Assembly: GCA_009617715.1 (NCBI GenBank)
Contig: VTFK01000157.1
Location: forward strand, 806,001-870,000
Direction: 5' to 3'
Source of the DNA: Plectrocnemia conspersa
Lineage: Eukaryota; Arthropoda; Insecta; Trichoptera; Polycentropodidae
Length of the DNA: 64,000 nucleotides
In this document: positions 1 through 12,239 of the stretch, one piece after another
How the letters are laid out: every line of letters begins with the position of its first letter
Position numbering within the stretch: the stretch's first letter is position 1
Position numbers and translations under genes: made by a program
Notes under the pieces: model-generated
What the model was told of the DNA's origin: nothing
Database searches by the model: none
What the model saw: the letters and a program-made list of their open reading frames with translations, nothing else

Positions 1-1310
1 CGATCTGAGGATTTTATCGATTTAACAATATCTAGTGTGAATCTCCTCTCGTTATTTTGGTTTGCTTCCCAAGTAAATTATCTTTGAAGAATACTTTTAG
101 TTAAGGAAGTATTGCATAAGGTTGACCATAAGAATACACTTGTTTGTTTAAATTCACCCCTATGTGTTTAAACGTCTGCCCTTGTGACTTGTTAATGGTT
201 ATTGCGTATCTACTAAATGTTTATGTTCCTTAAAGTAGTACTTTGTACACATATTCTTACGAATTGAGATATCATAAATGATAAAACACGTACAGTTTTC
301 TTGTCCAAAAAATAGCGAGCTAGTTAATTTAAACTAAACTATAATTACAAAAAAAATCAGGTTCATAATAATGTAATTATCTATCAGAACATACTCGATA
401 TTATTATTAGATTATATTATACTGTAAACATTTAAAATTAATTTACTAATTATGGTTTTAATGTCAAACGCATTTTAATAAATTAATTTTATCGAAATTT
501 GTCATAAACATTTTAATTTTGCTTGCTCAGCAATAATTTTACATAATTTAATCCCATAAATACCGTTCTTGTTTTTTCAGCGGTTGGGTTGTTTGCAATA
601 TTTTTAACTGTTATTGTTTCATAAAGGATTTGGGATTAGGACGATTAAAAGTGAATAACGATCGTATAATACCAGCAAGCACTAAGCAAAATCTTTCTCA
701 GATAAACTTTTGCTGTGTTGGTACATACTAGAGAATAAGATTCTAAGCACTTTTTGGATTCCAGGAAATCGATATTCCTACTATAATAAATACCGTAAAT
801 TTCTGGGATTCAAGATTAATATTATTTTATATATATACATAATGAATATGAGATTTAACGATTTTTAAGATTTTAATTTAAAATATAACTGTTTTATTTA
901 ATGCTATATAATTTATATAAAAAAATAATTTGGATATGTACATAATAGTAAAAATAAAAAGTATCTACATATACATTACAAATTTAAATCTATATTAGTT
1001 TAATCGATAATAAACGCTTTATGCAATTGGTTAATATTTAATTTGTGTGATTAATTTTTATATGATATCTTGAATTATGTCACTTTATGTATTAAAATAA
1101 TAAATACTATATCAATTACCTTAATATTAGAATTTTAATCATGTGCACAAATATACTATATTTATTTAATATAAAAAATCATTACAATATTTTTTTTTCC
1201 AGAATTTATTTTGGTCTGTAATAACAGTTGCTATTTTTATTTTTACGTTTTAACTAATAACAAAGAAATATATTATTAAAAAAATTACGTCCATATTCAT
1301 AATAAATTTA
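1..1310. other. AT-rich noncoding stretch
   Basis: Mostly A and T with stop codons in every frame. I see no exon, repeat boundary or RNA gene here. Confidence 0.6.
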
Positions 1311-1725
1311 AATCTAGCCAGTACGATAGATCAGTGTCTAATACCTGAAAGACCTTAGTTCGAAACCTATATGGGCCTTAGTGTATTTTAATTTTTATCG
1401 TATCTGGAAAATCAAAAATAGTTATTATTAAAAAACTTTTAAGACTAAGTTTTGATATTTTTTCAATCTAATGAATTATTAAAACAAATGCCATCTATTG
1501 ATTGTAATCATGAAATTTATAAAATATATGTGATTAACTAACTTTTATTTCAGTCTGGTGTATTAGTACTAAAGATTGCAATAATACCAGTAACATCAAG
1601 AGGCAAAACAGTCAATACCGATATTTAACAATATTATTATTATTTTGTCGGGAGTTTTACAACTTACATATGTGATGAATGTGTTTACCCTATTGTAACG
1701 CATTAGACTAAGCGTCTGACATATT
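1311..1725 (+). repeat. tRNA-derived SINE, diverged copy A
   Basis: The head contains a B-box-like internal promoter motif, agttcgaaacc, near 1358-1368, preceded by tRNA-like spacing. A later part, tttaccctattgtaacgcatt near 1683, matches the tail of the copy at 50.96-51.33 kb (tttaccccgttgtaacgcatt). The middle shares a run like tattattaaaaaac with the copy at 11.9 kb. SINEs are short retroposons moved by LINE proteins and encode no protein. This copy is the most diverged of three, and both boundaries are approximate. Confidence 0.5.
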
Positions 1726-1863
1726 ACATATCTTGGTCTTTGCGTTTGATTGTTGATTTTTTTAAATAAAGTTATATTATACATTAAATATGTTGCATAT
1801 TAATTACGAAATATTTTCTGTGGGTGCATCCGTATACTATACCATGCTCTAGATTTTGGACGT

Positions 1864-2269
1864 TGAGCTGGATTAGTAAGAGATAAGTGAGAAACGGCAC
1901 CTTCTGCGATCTTTAAGTCCTAGTTAAAAATCTCTTAAAGATCCGATGCCTTAAACTCCGAAACGGATGTTCAAGTGTAAATGCCAGTAGAAGTGTCTCA
2001 GAGGATTTTTCAGACAATGTGTCCGAGGGGAAGTGATTCATAGTTGCCACGTTTCCGTATTTATATTTCGTTGTCCGCACCCTTTTAATAGGACGATCAA
2101 TTACAAAAGGGTGTTGAGTTTTTTTAAATAAATTTCCGTTAGACGATAAAAAGAATACCAACGGCTGTTTTATTTACAAGGCGACGGAGATTTTAATGTT
2201 TTTTGATAAACGTGTACCTTGTGACTTAAGCTGTAAAAAGAATACCCATGGCGTTGTCCCATTTTAACA
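1864..2269 (-). mobile_element. LTR of an LTR retrotransposon, family B, copy 1
   Basis: Read on the minus strand the repeat starts TGTTAAAATGGG (at 2269) and ends near ccagctca (1864), giving about 406 bp with TG...CA ends. A TATA-like tataaata lies on the minus strand around 2060-2068, about 200 bp before the end, as expected for an LTR promoter. A second copy at 43742-44149 has the same ends, nearly the same length (408 bp) and shared blocks at both ends and around the TATA box. Similarity also runs about 40 bp past the TG end, so internal element sequence probably remains there. No gag or pol frame adjoins it. The exact 3' end is uncertain by about 10 bp. Confidence 0.55.
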
Positions 2270-2309
2270 AAAAAACATATATTTTCTTATACAATTAAAA
2301 CGCTTTATC

Positions 2310-4117
2310 ACGTGCCGAATTCGTTTTTTTATGAATAAAAAGCATAAGTTAATCCCTCCAATTGTAAATAGAGTGGTTTAATTGCTAAACCCCACAATTG
2401 CTGCTTTTTTTATATTTTTTTATGTATTTACAAAACAGAAAAATAAGTAAATAAGAATATATACTAAATCTAAATGTCAAAGAATATGTAAGAATATATA
2501 TAAGATATGAATATATATTCACATATTTTTGTCATAAGTATATAACTATAGTAAATACACTCTTGCCGTAAAATATATATATGATTTTTATAGCAAAGTG
2601 TAGTTAACATACAATTTACTTGATATGTTAAAACATGTTTATTAATCTAAAAAATCATACATTACATTATCTACGGATATTATGACTTATTAAATGTCAA
2701 ATAACTTTTGCAAAGATCATCGTATAATTTCTTTACGGTAAAATAAAAATTTGTAACATATTTATTTGAGTATAAGTAGTCTATTTGTTTAAAAAAGGTT
2801 TTTCAAAAAACCTTGATTGCAAAATTCCGTGACAGAATTTCAATTTCAAAGGTGATTTACTATTTAATTTTATGAAATTTTCTCATTGTGGCTTAATTTC
2901 AAACTATAACAACGTAATAAACGATTATTATTATTTATGAACGGTCGTGTTATTAGATATTGAGCTTCAACAAACAAGCGATTTAAAACAATACACATTG
3001 TTGGCGCTAGGAACGAGAATACATTCAAGCAGGTTAAGTGGAAACAACAAATTGTTTTCCTCGCCTGAAGGCTTAGGCATTTATATGAACAAAGGAACTT
3101 TAGGTTATATGATATAATTTTTGACATTCCGTCAGGTGTTGGAATTCCTTTGGTAACCTTTCCATGTCCCGACAGTGGCACCAAGAAATAGCGCTTGCAT
3201 ATTTACGTATGTCAATTCTCACGATATAAGCAAACAAGGCATTTTTATATTTTAAAACATATATTTTTCTGTGGTTGTCACACTTAATGTGTCAAATGAT
3301 AATTTCGGATTGACCACTAGAAATGTTTTATGATTGTTTATAAATTTACCAGCAAATTGTCGATTCCATCACAAAGTAATGACAATAAATATATGAAAGT
3401 CAAATAATATTTTTACAGCTAATAAATATAAATTTAGGTAACATATTTAATCAACGTTCACCGTGGCGTAATCAAGCAAAGGCCGAGAAGCTATTTCTGT
3501 CGCTGTTTGTTAACGTTAATCCGCAAATAAAGCTGCGAGTAAGGAGACGCCTTTGCAAAAGACGGATGCTGTAAAGATGAGAGATGCTAAGAATAATATA
3601 GAAGACCAAGATAATTTGACGTGGGTGGGTTTTTCTGAATAAAAGTAAACGTGTTGTACGCTTTATTCCGGAAAAACGAAACAATTTTCACATGTATCCA
3701 GAAAATAAAATGAAAATTGGTATGAAAAAATATATAAATGATTCAGAAGCTCTGATATATAGACGTGACGTTTTTGTCACAAACATTGGTTAGTCGTTTG
3801 CAAGGGCAATACGTTCGTTTTATTGTTATATAAATAAATAAAGGTACGACTCTGAGAATTGGCAGTAAAATCTAGTATACGTGAAAGGAATGAATTCTAT
3901 ACATAAAATTTGCACATATACACAAACACGATGTGAAGTGAACTAAGTGGAATGTTAATGTTTTGATTAATAAATATAACTGTTATACTCGTAACTATAA
4001 TAAAATGCTGGATAAAAATCCTTATCGAGACTGAGTTTAAGCAAAAAAAAAAAGCTAAGAATCACACTATGAATAAATTATACAATAATTCACACTATAA
4101 CATTAAAAAAGGGTAAA
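2310..4117. other. Noncoding stretch without recognised features
   Basis: AT-rich, with slightly more balanced patches near 3000-3200 and 3470-3700. The frames open there on the minus strand have no recognisable domain, and I see no paired repeat ends. Confidence 0.5.
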
Positions 4118-4266
4118 TATTAGGTATTCCTTAACTCAATGTCGTTTTTAATAAAACAATGAATTTAAAATAAAATTTCTTCTTAATATATATCCTTCTC
4201 CCATCTCTCGGTCATTTTTTTAATTCAATCACATAAGATGTTAAAAGGCACATCGTATATATTTAT

Positions 4267-4374
4267 TTCCGTCAAGGAGTATTGCATCGATCAAAATAAA
4301 TATAAGTCAGAAGGAGTAAGGTCTGGAGAATAAAGTGGATGAGATAAAATTTTCCAGCCAAGTTTCATAATTTT
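4267..4374 (-). pseudogene. Mariner transposase fragment, C-terminal catalytic part
   Basis: Minus-strand translation reads GWKILSHPLYSPDLTPSD, the well-known mariner block HPxYSPDLAPSD that contains the third catalytic Asp. An in-frame TGA follows shortly, where the family has Arg, so CGA to TGA is the likely change, and then the frame continues with family-like residues. It is separated from the upstream piece at 4529-4738 by a degraded stretch that has lost the middle Asp region in readable form. Confidence 0.85.
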
Positions 4375-4528
4375 AACGAGTCAATTTCACATTGTCGTAT
4401 TATAGAACTATTCAACTTCTGGTGACAAGTGTAGACCTTTTTTACTTTCCATATAATTACAATAAAAGTATAGAGTTTTACACTCAAAATAACTTTTTTT
4501 ACAGTAAGGTAGGATCTGCTACTTGACA

Positions 4529-4738
4529 TTAAGATATCCACTGTATTTTACAACAAATGTTGTCGGAAAACACCCATTTATTATCTCTAGCTATCAAATG
4601 ATCGAGAAAAGGTACTTCAAGATCCAAAAGTTCTTGGTATATGCATATACGTTCCGACTTGTTTTCTACGCTCAATTTATTTGAAGCCCATACACCTTGT
4701 GTTATAGCCTTTACAATATTTTTAATGTGTCTATGCAC
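4529..4738 (-). pseudogene. Mariner transposase fragment, central part
   Basis: This 69-residue open stretch matches the part of mariner transposase that leads into the catalytic domain. Visible landmarks are GVWASNKLS (family GVWxPHxLx), a run of basic and polar residues, then PFLDHLIARDNKW, which corresponds to the family block FLDxxxTGDEKW holding the first catalytic Asp. The Asp is still present but TGDEKW has become ARDNKW. The enzyme normally cuts and pastes the element through a D,D34D active site. The N-terminal DNA-binding region is missing. The fragment lies between the inverted ends at 4120 and 4813, in the same orientation as the C-terminal piece at 4267-4374. Confidence 0.85.
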
Positions 4739-4814
4739 TATTAATTTTGTCTAAAAACGACTAACTGTAAAATAAACTTAATAAAAAACGACATTCATTT
4801 CGGGATTACCTAAT

Positions 4815-6980
4815 GCATACATATATCAAATTAAATATAATTCCCAAACTGGTCAAGGTTTATCTACTATATATTATGATGCTGACAGAGTCTTGTAAAG
4901 CATTTTATTTTTGCAATCACTTTGAACTCCGACAAAAATATTTTTTTATAGGTTTCTAAGACGAGAGCAAAAGAAAATATAATAATAATCGAAATGGTTT
5001 TTTTCTCCGAGATATTCCATGAACGCGAGGCTTTCATCATGTCAATTGATTTGTTCGTCAGACGATGGCTCTTGAGGAAAGCTCTCAAGTCGAACTGGCT
5101 ATTTGACGAACAGCGAAAGAAGGAATTAAAGAAAAAATAAAATATAAGCACTTTGATATAAAAAAATGAAATAAAGCGAGATTTACGATTTCATATAAAA
5201 GCGTAATTAAGAGTAATGATATAATTAACGTTTCAAAACCTTGTTAAAAAATTAATGTCTTAAAATTTACATATACGATAAAACATCGACTCAAGAAGAC
5301 ATAAAAAATATTATATTATATGTTTAAGTACGCACTCGCAAATAACTTGCGCATAATTCAGGAAAAGTACGCTAGAATTCTTTAATAATGAAAATAATCC
5401 TTTGTAAACTTTCACAAGATTTTACTTTGCGAAGAAAGATAGTCAAACTTTTGTAAAAAAAATGAACGCTGAAACATGATGTCTACTTATTTTCAAAGCG
5501 AGTATGAGTATATTAAAATATATATATTTATTTCTCCTTATTTTAAATATCTCATTATCAACTTTCGACAGAAAATTCCAATTAAACTTCCAAGAAAATC
5601 ATAATTTCTCATTTTAACTTTAGTCAAATTGAATTTCTTTCAGACCGGCATAAAATAATCTACTTCTGGGGAAAGCAAAAAAATACTACCATAATTATTC
5701 TTCGTCTTAGTTAAATATAATAAATAAAACAACACAAAAAGTCATAACACGAATTAATTAATATTTACACGCAGCCATTTACGAAAAGGCCTGATCAAAG
5801 GAATTTGATTTGTATTTAATTACTATATGCCGTCATGATAGATTATTACAATATTATTTACATTTATAAAAATATTAGGTGTATACATACATATGTATGT
5901 ACATATATAACATTTTCGAGACTGTGAATACTGAAGGGGATGCAATTAAAACCTTTTTTAGCTTATTTTTTTAAGCTAAAATTTTATTGCTCAATGCTAA
6001 AATATGTACTTTCTCCCTATATATTTAAATTCATATGGTTTTTCTATTATGTCAACCATGTAGCTGAGATTTTGAAAGAAATAAAGACAAAAAATATTTA
6101 TTATAGCCCTCTAATAACGGTAATAAACTGTTTAAACTTAAACACTCAAACAATCAATACTGCGCCACCATCTGACTATCATGCAGACGCAGAGAGACCG
6201 AGAAAGTACGCAATCTGCATCGCGTCGCTTGACACTCCATATTGCAGATATTGAAGCTGTCCTTTGTTTGCCCTTGCTGTCATAGCATAAATATATATAC
6301 ATTTAGACAATCTAATAGTATTTCGCTACTTTACTGATATTTGATTAATGTTAAATAAAAGCCTTAAATTTAGGCCTAATAAATTTCATTGAATTTTGCG
6401 ACTTAAAACGTTTCTTCCGATCCTCAAAAATGTCGGGGCATATTATTTGCGCACCACTGCTCTGAAAGACGAATTTGCACAGACTCCAGGGTGATCTTAT
6501 CAGAAGGGCCTTTGTCCGAAGATGTAGCTAAAAGAGCTCTAATCTCAGGAAGCTTAAATAGCATTATTTTTCTGGTGGATGTTTTAAATGTGGCCGCGAC
6601 TAACCAAGGAATAAAGCTCGGCAAATAAGGCTTTCAAACTAAGGGCAAAGGATATAGCATTGGCATTTGTTCTAAAAAAGTGCGTATTCCACTTTGGTTA
6701 ACGTCTTAAGATTAACTATATCAGAGCCTTGGTGTTTGACTAAGAAAGTGTTTTAATGGCATCAAAATATCTAAAAAATTAAGGTACTCCAAAATTCCTT
6801 TAAAACGTGGTTCTAAGAATCGTCGTTATCTCATTTGACAACCGTCGCTGTAACACTAACAAATCATGATATTACGGGAGCCGCGTTCATTGTAATAAAA
6901 TCATAAATGAATAGAAACAGATAATATATTATTTTCTTATATTTTCATTTGACTGTGTAGCAATAAGAGTTCGCATAAAA
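4815..6980. other. AT-rich noncoding stretch
   Basis: No exon or transposon protein recognised. It includes a TACA/TGTA palindromic microsatellite at 5881-5910. A more balanced patch at 6420-6620 has an open minus-strand frame that I cannot assign. Confidence 0.5.
5881..5910. repeat. Self-complementary TACA/TGTA microsatellite
   Basis: Runs of tacatacatatgtatgtac form a palindrome. Similar short tracts recur near 22160, 24998, 34198 and 45833. Confidence 0.7.
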
Positions 6981-6983
6981 ATA

Positions 6984-7144
6984 CAGTAGACACGAAAAAT
7001 TGGAGACGTTCTATTAAGGACGTTCTATTTGGGGGACTAGAAAAAACTCATACATTTTTTTGCAATACGTACTAATAACACATAAAGTAAGGGGCATCCT
7101 AATAGCACGTTCCCAATTTACCGTGCTATTGGGGGGGTCTACTG
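6984..7144. mobile_element. Tigger/pogo-like MITE
   Basis: The left end CAGTAGAC at 6984 is matched exactly in reverse complement by the right end GTCTACTG at 7137-7144. TA dinucleotides flank both sides (6982-6983 and 7145-7146), the target duplication of Tc1/mariner/pogo elements. CAGTAGA is a common terminal sequence of Tigger-like elements. Inside the right end a hairpin-like pair (aatagcac and gtgctatt) repeats. It is 161 bp and encodes nothing, so it depended on a transposase from elsewhere. Confidence 0.65.
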
Positions 7145-7146
7145 TA

Positions 7147-10020
7147 TTGTTTAAGTCAAACTAAATATAATACAAGTTTTAATTTTAGGTACAATTTATA
7201 ATACCTTTCATGTAATGAAAATAATAACGTATATCTCGCTTTCAATATCAAATATGTCTTGTGTCTAATTTTTCAGCCCTCAACGCGTGAAAAGTTTTTA
7301 AAAGTTTAATCTTTTAGCAAAGGTTACAAAAAAAAACAACAGTTTTCTACAATGATGGAAACTGTTTATTTAGTTTATAAGTGGCAAAATATGACTTTTT
7401 AATAACTTTTTCATTAAAATCTTAGTTCATTACACGATAATTTAAAGCATACACTACAATCCAAACAGTTACTGCAAAATCACGCACAATCAATAAATCA
7501 GAAATAGTATTAAAGAGTGTTCTAAAAGCGTAATAAGAATTTACATAATCCCAAAAGGTACATTGTCTATAATATTTTATTACTTCACATTTAAAATATT
7601 TTATTAGCATTATAAAATATTATTGAGACATTTCAAAGTATGGATTCTCCATTTTCATCGATTACAGATTACAACCCCTATATCATTAGGGGCTTAAGCA
7701 AAAAACCCGCAGATATCGTACACGATAAATATTTTTTGTTCATGATTTGCCAAAATTCAAATGACAAAATATATTATCATAATATTATTTTTGACAGTCA
7801 CATTTTCCTGCTACAAACTTTAGAAATAACTACACATATGATGTATAAAATAGTTATTATAAATAAATCTAGTTTTAGATAAAAATCTACTACAAAAATT
7901 TTTAAAAAAGCGCATGTTCTTAAAATTGACAATGTGAACAACACTACATTTTTTTTAAAATAACTAAAAGTATTTTTTTGATTTAAAATCACAAAGTTTT
8001 GCCTTCACTAAATAATTATAAACCTAGCTAATTTACATTTGAGGACTTCGATTTAATAAATAAATGTTTATTAATTTATATTTAGATATTTACGTATACG
8101 TGATGTAAATTATAATCATCGTCTTTTATCAAAATTGAGCACTCAATACGAAATAAATATATTTTTGTTTTATATTGAACAAATCTCACAATATGATGTA
8201 ATATTTTACTTGAATCAAAATTACATCCACACAAGCTCAAATGTAACGTTTGCTAAAATTAAACTCGTGACCCAAATACACATCATTTGCTATTCAAACA
8301 AACGCCTACGATTACAAACCGCTGCAATTTTCCAGCAAGTTGCACTCTCTGTGAGACAATAACGGTTCCATTGTTTAATTTTAACACAATGTTATAATTG
8401 TGCACGGTTAATAACCCCAACACAACACATATTATACAGGGGGGTTGTTGTAACAGCGGGCAGTAGTAATAACGCGAATAACTGTTGAAATAGGTATGCA
8501 CAGCTTTTGCCGAATTAATGGGGTAGCTTTATAAACGTGTTTATATAAAAACAATCAAGGTATATAATATTCTGTATTTAAATAATATTTTTCATATATC
8601 GATGGTTGACTTTCTTTGGTATACTATCAACTTATGATTTATAAAAATGATTTTGCAAAGTATGGAAAAAAGCATTATCTTATTGGAATCTGATAATCGC
8701 TTTCGAAGATTAAATTTTACAAGGATGTGGATTAAATTAAGTTTTTAATATATTGCAATCTGTCTACTTTTACAATAAGCGATTTTTATAAAATATATAT
8801 TTTTTTTTCCATTCTCCCAACAACTTGGAGAAGAAAAAATAAGAAAAGTTGTGAGTCTCAGTGATTGGTGATGTGACTGAGTGTCACATATTTTATAAAT
8901 ATCTTTCGAAGATGCTTGAAATAACAAATGGGGACAAGTGGTAACTAATTAAATTAGCGCCTTATTAACCCCCAAACCTTCGCCTCTATGAAAAAAGTCA
9001 AGGTTATGATTAAGAAAGATCCTTACAACAGTGATTATCGATGTAAAGTCAAGAGTATTGTCTATAGACGTGTCTCAAAATTAATAGAGGTTGGGTTTTG
9101 TGCTGCAATAATAAATTATTATTGTTGGTGTTTGAAAGTTTCAGTGGCTTCAGTGGTTTCAGTGAGTGCGTTGCAAAAAACATTAACAATGTTTTTTGAA
9201 CACTATCATTATTTTTTGCGTTAATTTAATCAATTAATTGTTGCAAATTAAAACCCTTGTCGTTTGCATGATTTCCAATGTTTTGTTTAAGCCCCATTTT
9301 TTGTGTACTTGGCATTTGGTAAAATTTTCAGTAAAAATTTTACATTTCAATAAATTTTACGGCCTTTTACTGTTCTTAGCGCTTCAAAGCACTTTTATTA
9401 AGACTTTTAGACCGTTGTTTTTATGTCATAGCTATACACGCACGTTTTTCATATGCTTTATAGTTATTTCATTCACAAAGAAATAGTGAAATTTACTTTG
9501 CAACAACTGTACAAAATACTAACTTCTATAGTATTTAACGATGATATTCTTTCACATTTTCATTGATATTATATTTTTTTGCAATTTTTTAACCCTTTAT
9601 TTTTTTTATATATTTTTTTCTAATAAAAGGAATTATTCATTTTCACTTCCCTATTATATTTTGTTATTTTATATATTTTCTATCCCAATAACCCTATATG
9701 TATCTTTGAAATTTATTACCATTAATCATTCGCAACAGCCCAAGTAGGAAGTCGGATCCAGTCTAGTATGCGCCAAATTTTAAAACAAAAGCTTAACTAA
9801 ATAAGGGTCGTAGTTTCTAACGGGTTAAAACTTATTTTTTATAGTACACCATTTTTTCTTTTTTTATTACAATAATCAATTTTTTTTATGCCTTTCATTA
9901 TGTACAATTTCAACAAATAAAATAGCTTGTTTATAATTTTAGCGTATTTTTAATGCATTATATACGTTATTTATACGTTCAACAGTTTTAACCAGTTACT
10001 AGTTTTTACGTTTTTTTTTT
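7147..10020. other. AT-rich noncoding stretch
   Basis: No recognisable coding exon or transposon. A small tandem array of a 9-bp unit, ttcagtgg plus one base, lies at 9140-9166 (three copies, the last imperfect). Confidence 0.5.
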
Positions 10021-10072
10021 GGTAATAGTTAAGTTCTAGTTCGAAGTTTGTGATAAAAAGAACTGCCACCTA

Positions 10073-10258
10073 CTCGCAAATGGTCACTAATCTTTCAATG
10101 GTTTCTAATGGATGCGATTCAATACCTAGCCGTTTTATTTCAGTTTCTGGTATACAATTTAAGTTATATTTACGGAGCTGCTCAAACGTATTTTGGACAG
10201 CGCGATTCAAGCAATTAATTCGTTTACTGATGTTTAATTTGATTCGGTCTTTGCGAAT
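10073..10258 (-). pseudogene. Unidentified protein-like open stretch
   Basis: Between a TAA (10259-10261) and a TAG (10070-10072) the minus strand stays open for 62 codons, with no ATG at its start. The translation has a protein-like make-up that stands out in this AT-rich window: charged helical segments such as KLNISKRINCLNRAVQ and IKRLGIESHPLETIERL, with regular spacing of hydrophobic residues. I do not recognise the family. No polypyrimidine tract or clear splice sites border it, so a live exon seems less likely than a fossil of a transposon or captured gene. Reading through the TAG gives about ten more plausible codons. Confidence 0.35.
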
Positions 10259-10499
10259 TTAATCATATTATATTTTCCATTTAATATTTTTCTTTAATTG
10301 AGTTTTGAAAAAATTATGTAATATTTGAGTCAAATAAATAAGCAATTAATATTCAGAGGTCTTTTTAAAAAAAATTGTAATCATTTATATTATCATACAA
10401 TAACATATTTTAGTCAGATTATGCAACATTTAAAGTAGGCCTTATAATATACAGCCTATCTTTCCCCATAACTCGTATAGTTAAGGCATAATGAAACGG

Positions 10500-11010
10500 G
10501 TCCCCTTTTATTCAATATAACTTTTCCATACATTACAATATTCAATCGCGTCACTTTAGGTAAGCGCTTTGGTGGTACTAAAAAACTTTGAAAGTCGTTA
10601 TCGGAAAACCGAAATCGATAAAAAGCTTCTTCCAGAGCACCTTCCCTTAGCCTCCTAAACCACCCCTAGTTCAATGCAATCTGAACTGCACAAGCGTGAG
10701 GATGTGTTCGTCAATCCTGAGTAGAAATTCACCGGCTACGGAAAGCTCTTCTTCTCTCTCTATCACCAGGGAAAGCTCTTGTTATTCCCTTCTCTTTTTG
10801 CAGCTCGTTACTCGCTCGTTTTCGACCTCTGAAAACGCCGGTTTAATTTAATTCGGCCCTCGGCCAAAAAGGGCGTCGGCGTCGCTCTGTAGCGTTAATT
10901 TTTCAAGGATTCGAGCTCTAGAGAGAGCTTTAACTCAGAAACGTGCGGGATCAACAAGTTACGGGATTGCGTCTTAATGGGCCCTAACGCAAAAGTCTCA
11001 AATTGCTGCC
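10500..11010. other. GC-richer noncoding island, candidate regulatory DNA
   Basis: Base composition shifts clearly from the AT-rich surroundings. Notable pieces are a pyrimidine run at 10745-10800, ggccctcggcc near 10855, ggcgtcggcgtcgctc near 10872, and a self-complementary agctctagagagagct near 10914. No frame stays open long enough to suggest an exon and no repeat ends are visible. It looks like a conserved noncoding element, but that is inference from composition alone. Confidence 0.35.
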
Positions 11011-11919
11011 AAAAGTCTTTATTTATTCATTGAGTTTATTTTTTGAAACCATGAGGAGTATACACTTAAATATAGATTATTATGTGTATACATAGTCAAC
11101 AAAACATAAAAGAAAATCTATAATTTGGATAGTCTGCAATTTTAAATGTATTTTTTTAATATTGAGAATAATTAAATTTTAATATTTGTTTATACTAATA
11201 AATCAGCTTTAGAGATAATAACTAATACTGTTGTAGTGAAAACATGATTTTGTGGCGACCGTTCGTCAAACAAATTCAGAAAACTACGTTTATTGGAACT
11301 GAATTAAAATATATCTTTCAACGTTTATTGGAACCACTTTAAAACTGCTTTAAGAAAAATATAAAAAGTCCTGATTAAATTAAAAAAAACATACAAAGCA
11401 AAGGTGTGTCAATCAAATTTTTGAGTAGTGGTACGTTTTCGATTTGTATTCACGAATAAAGAAAATATTCTGTTCTAGATACTGACGGTTTTGTGTTTAT
11501 CATTAAAGTTGTTAGAACACATACATATATAAACAGGCTTAAATATTACACTATGAAGCTTTGAAATAAAAGTGACAATGTATTGACTAAAAATAAAAAT
11601 ATCTACCAACAGATTAGTTACCTTAAATGAATGGATAATGAAGAAACATTATAAAAATAATATGTCTGCAAATGCATTTATCTACCAGTAAATAGATACA
11701 GACTATTTTTCTTAATCTGTTTTCGTCTACCAATAGATAGAAAAACTTGATCTCGTATATCTCTACATCACTAAGCAATTCGTGAAATTATGAACTTATA
11801 AATTTTGCCATATAATTCGTTGTAGTTTAATGATTTTGGGGTCTATATAAAAGTGTTAATTAAATTAATCACTATTATTAAAAAAAAAATAAAAATAAAT
11901 TATTTTAACTATCCATAGA

Positions 11920-12235
11920 ATAGCGTAATCTGTAACAACTCAGACTAAGAACTCTGAGGTTGCAGGTTCGAGCCCCGGCAGTAGCACTCGAATTTGTATT
12001 TATAAAAATGTGCTATTATTAAAAAAAACTGTCACAACTGTATTAACATCTATTGATTATTAATACTAATACTAATTTAAAATTATAAATATAGATGTTA
12101 CCGATTCTTAGACTTTCAGTTTGGTGGTTCATACTTGTAGCTATTGATTATGTCTGATTGACTTACTCAGTTGATACAGATTTACCCGCTTAAGTCTGTC
12201 AGATTACAACGAAAGATTATTATTATTATTAACCA
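11920..12235 (+). repeat. tRNA-derived SINE, best-preserved copy B
   Basis: The head at about 11927-11990 resembles a tRNA gene. It has an A-box-like stretch (tagcgtaatctgt), an anticodon-arm-like inverted pair (ctcagact ... ctctgagg), and an exact B box ggttcgagccc near 11966. The body reads ataaaaatgtgctattatt, shared with the 51-kb copy, and the tail has ttgatacagatttaccc followed by an attattatt repeat. The tRNA-like part lacks clean acceptor pairing, so it is not a working tRNA gene. RNA polymerase III would be the expected promoter reader. Confidence 0.7.
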
Positions 12236-12239
12236 TAAT

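Larger units (their letters stand above)
4120..4813 (-). mobile_element. Internally deleted mariner transposon
   Basis: The ends are inverted repeats. The left begins ttaggtattcc at 4120; the right, read in reverse complement, begins ttaggtaatccc at 4813. Both continue into a shared aatgtcgttttt block about 20 bp inside. The left end is flanked by TA, the target of mariner insertion; the right flank is TG, perhaps a mutated TA. The interior carries two pieces of mariner transposase on the minus strand. At 694 bp it is about half the usual mariner length of roughly 1.3 kb, so much of the transposase has been lost and the copy cannot be autonomous. Confidence 0.85.

Noticed and set aside
2870..3184. 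104-residue minus-strand frame
   Set aside because: No domain; cysteine- and serine-rich composition is common in chance frames, and the AT-rich half reads as low complexity.
6424..6624. 66-residue minus-strand frame in a more balanced patch
   Set aside because: The translation looks moderately protein-like but matches no family I know, and no splice sites or repeat ends support it.
11246..11270. tgtggcgaccgttcg, like the start of LTR family A
   Set aside because: Only the first dozen bases match; nothing further aligns.
11935..11990. Possible functional tRNA gene
   Set aside because: Has a good B box but no clean acceptor stem or complete cloverleaf, and it recurs with a SINE body.
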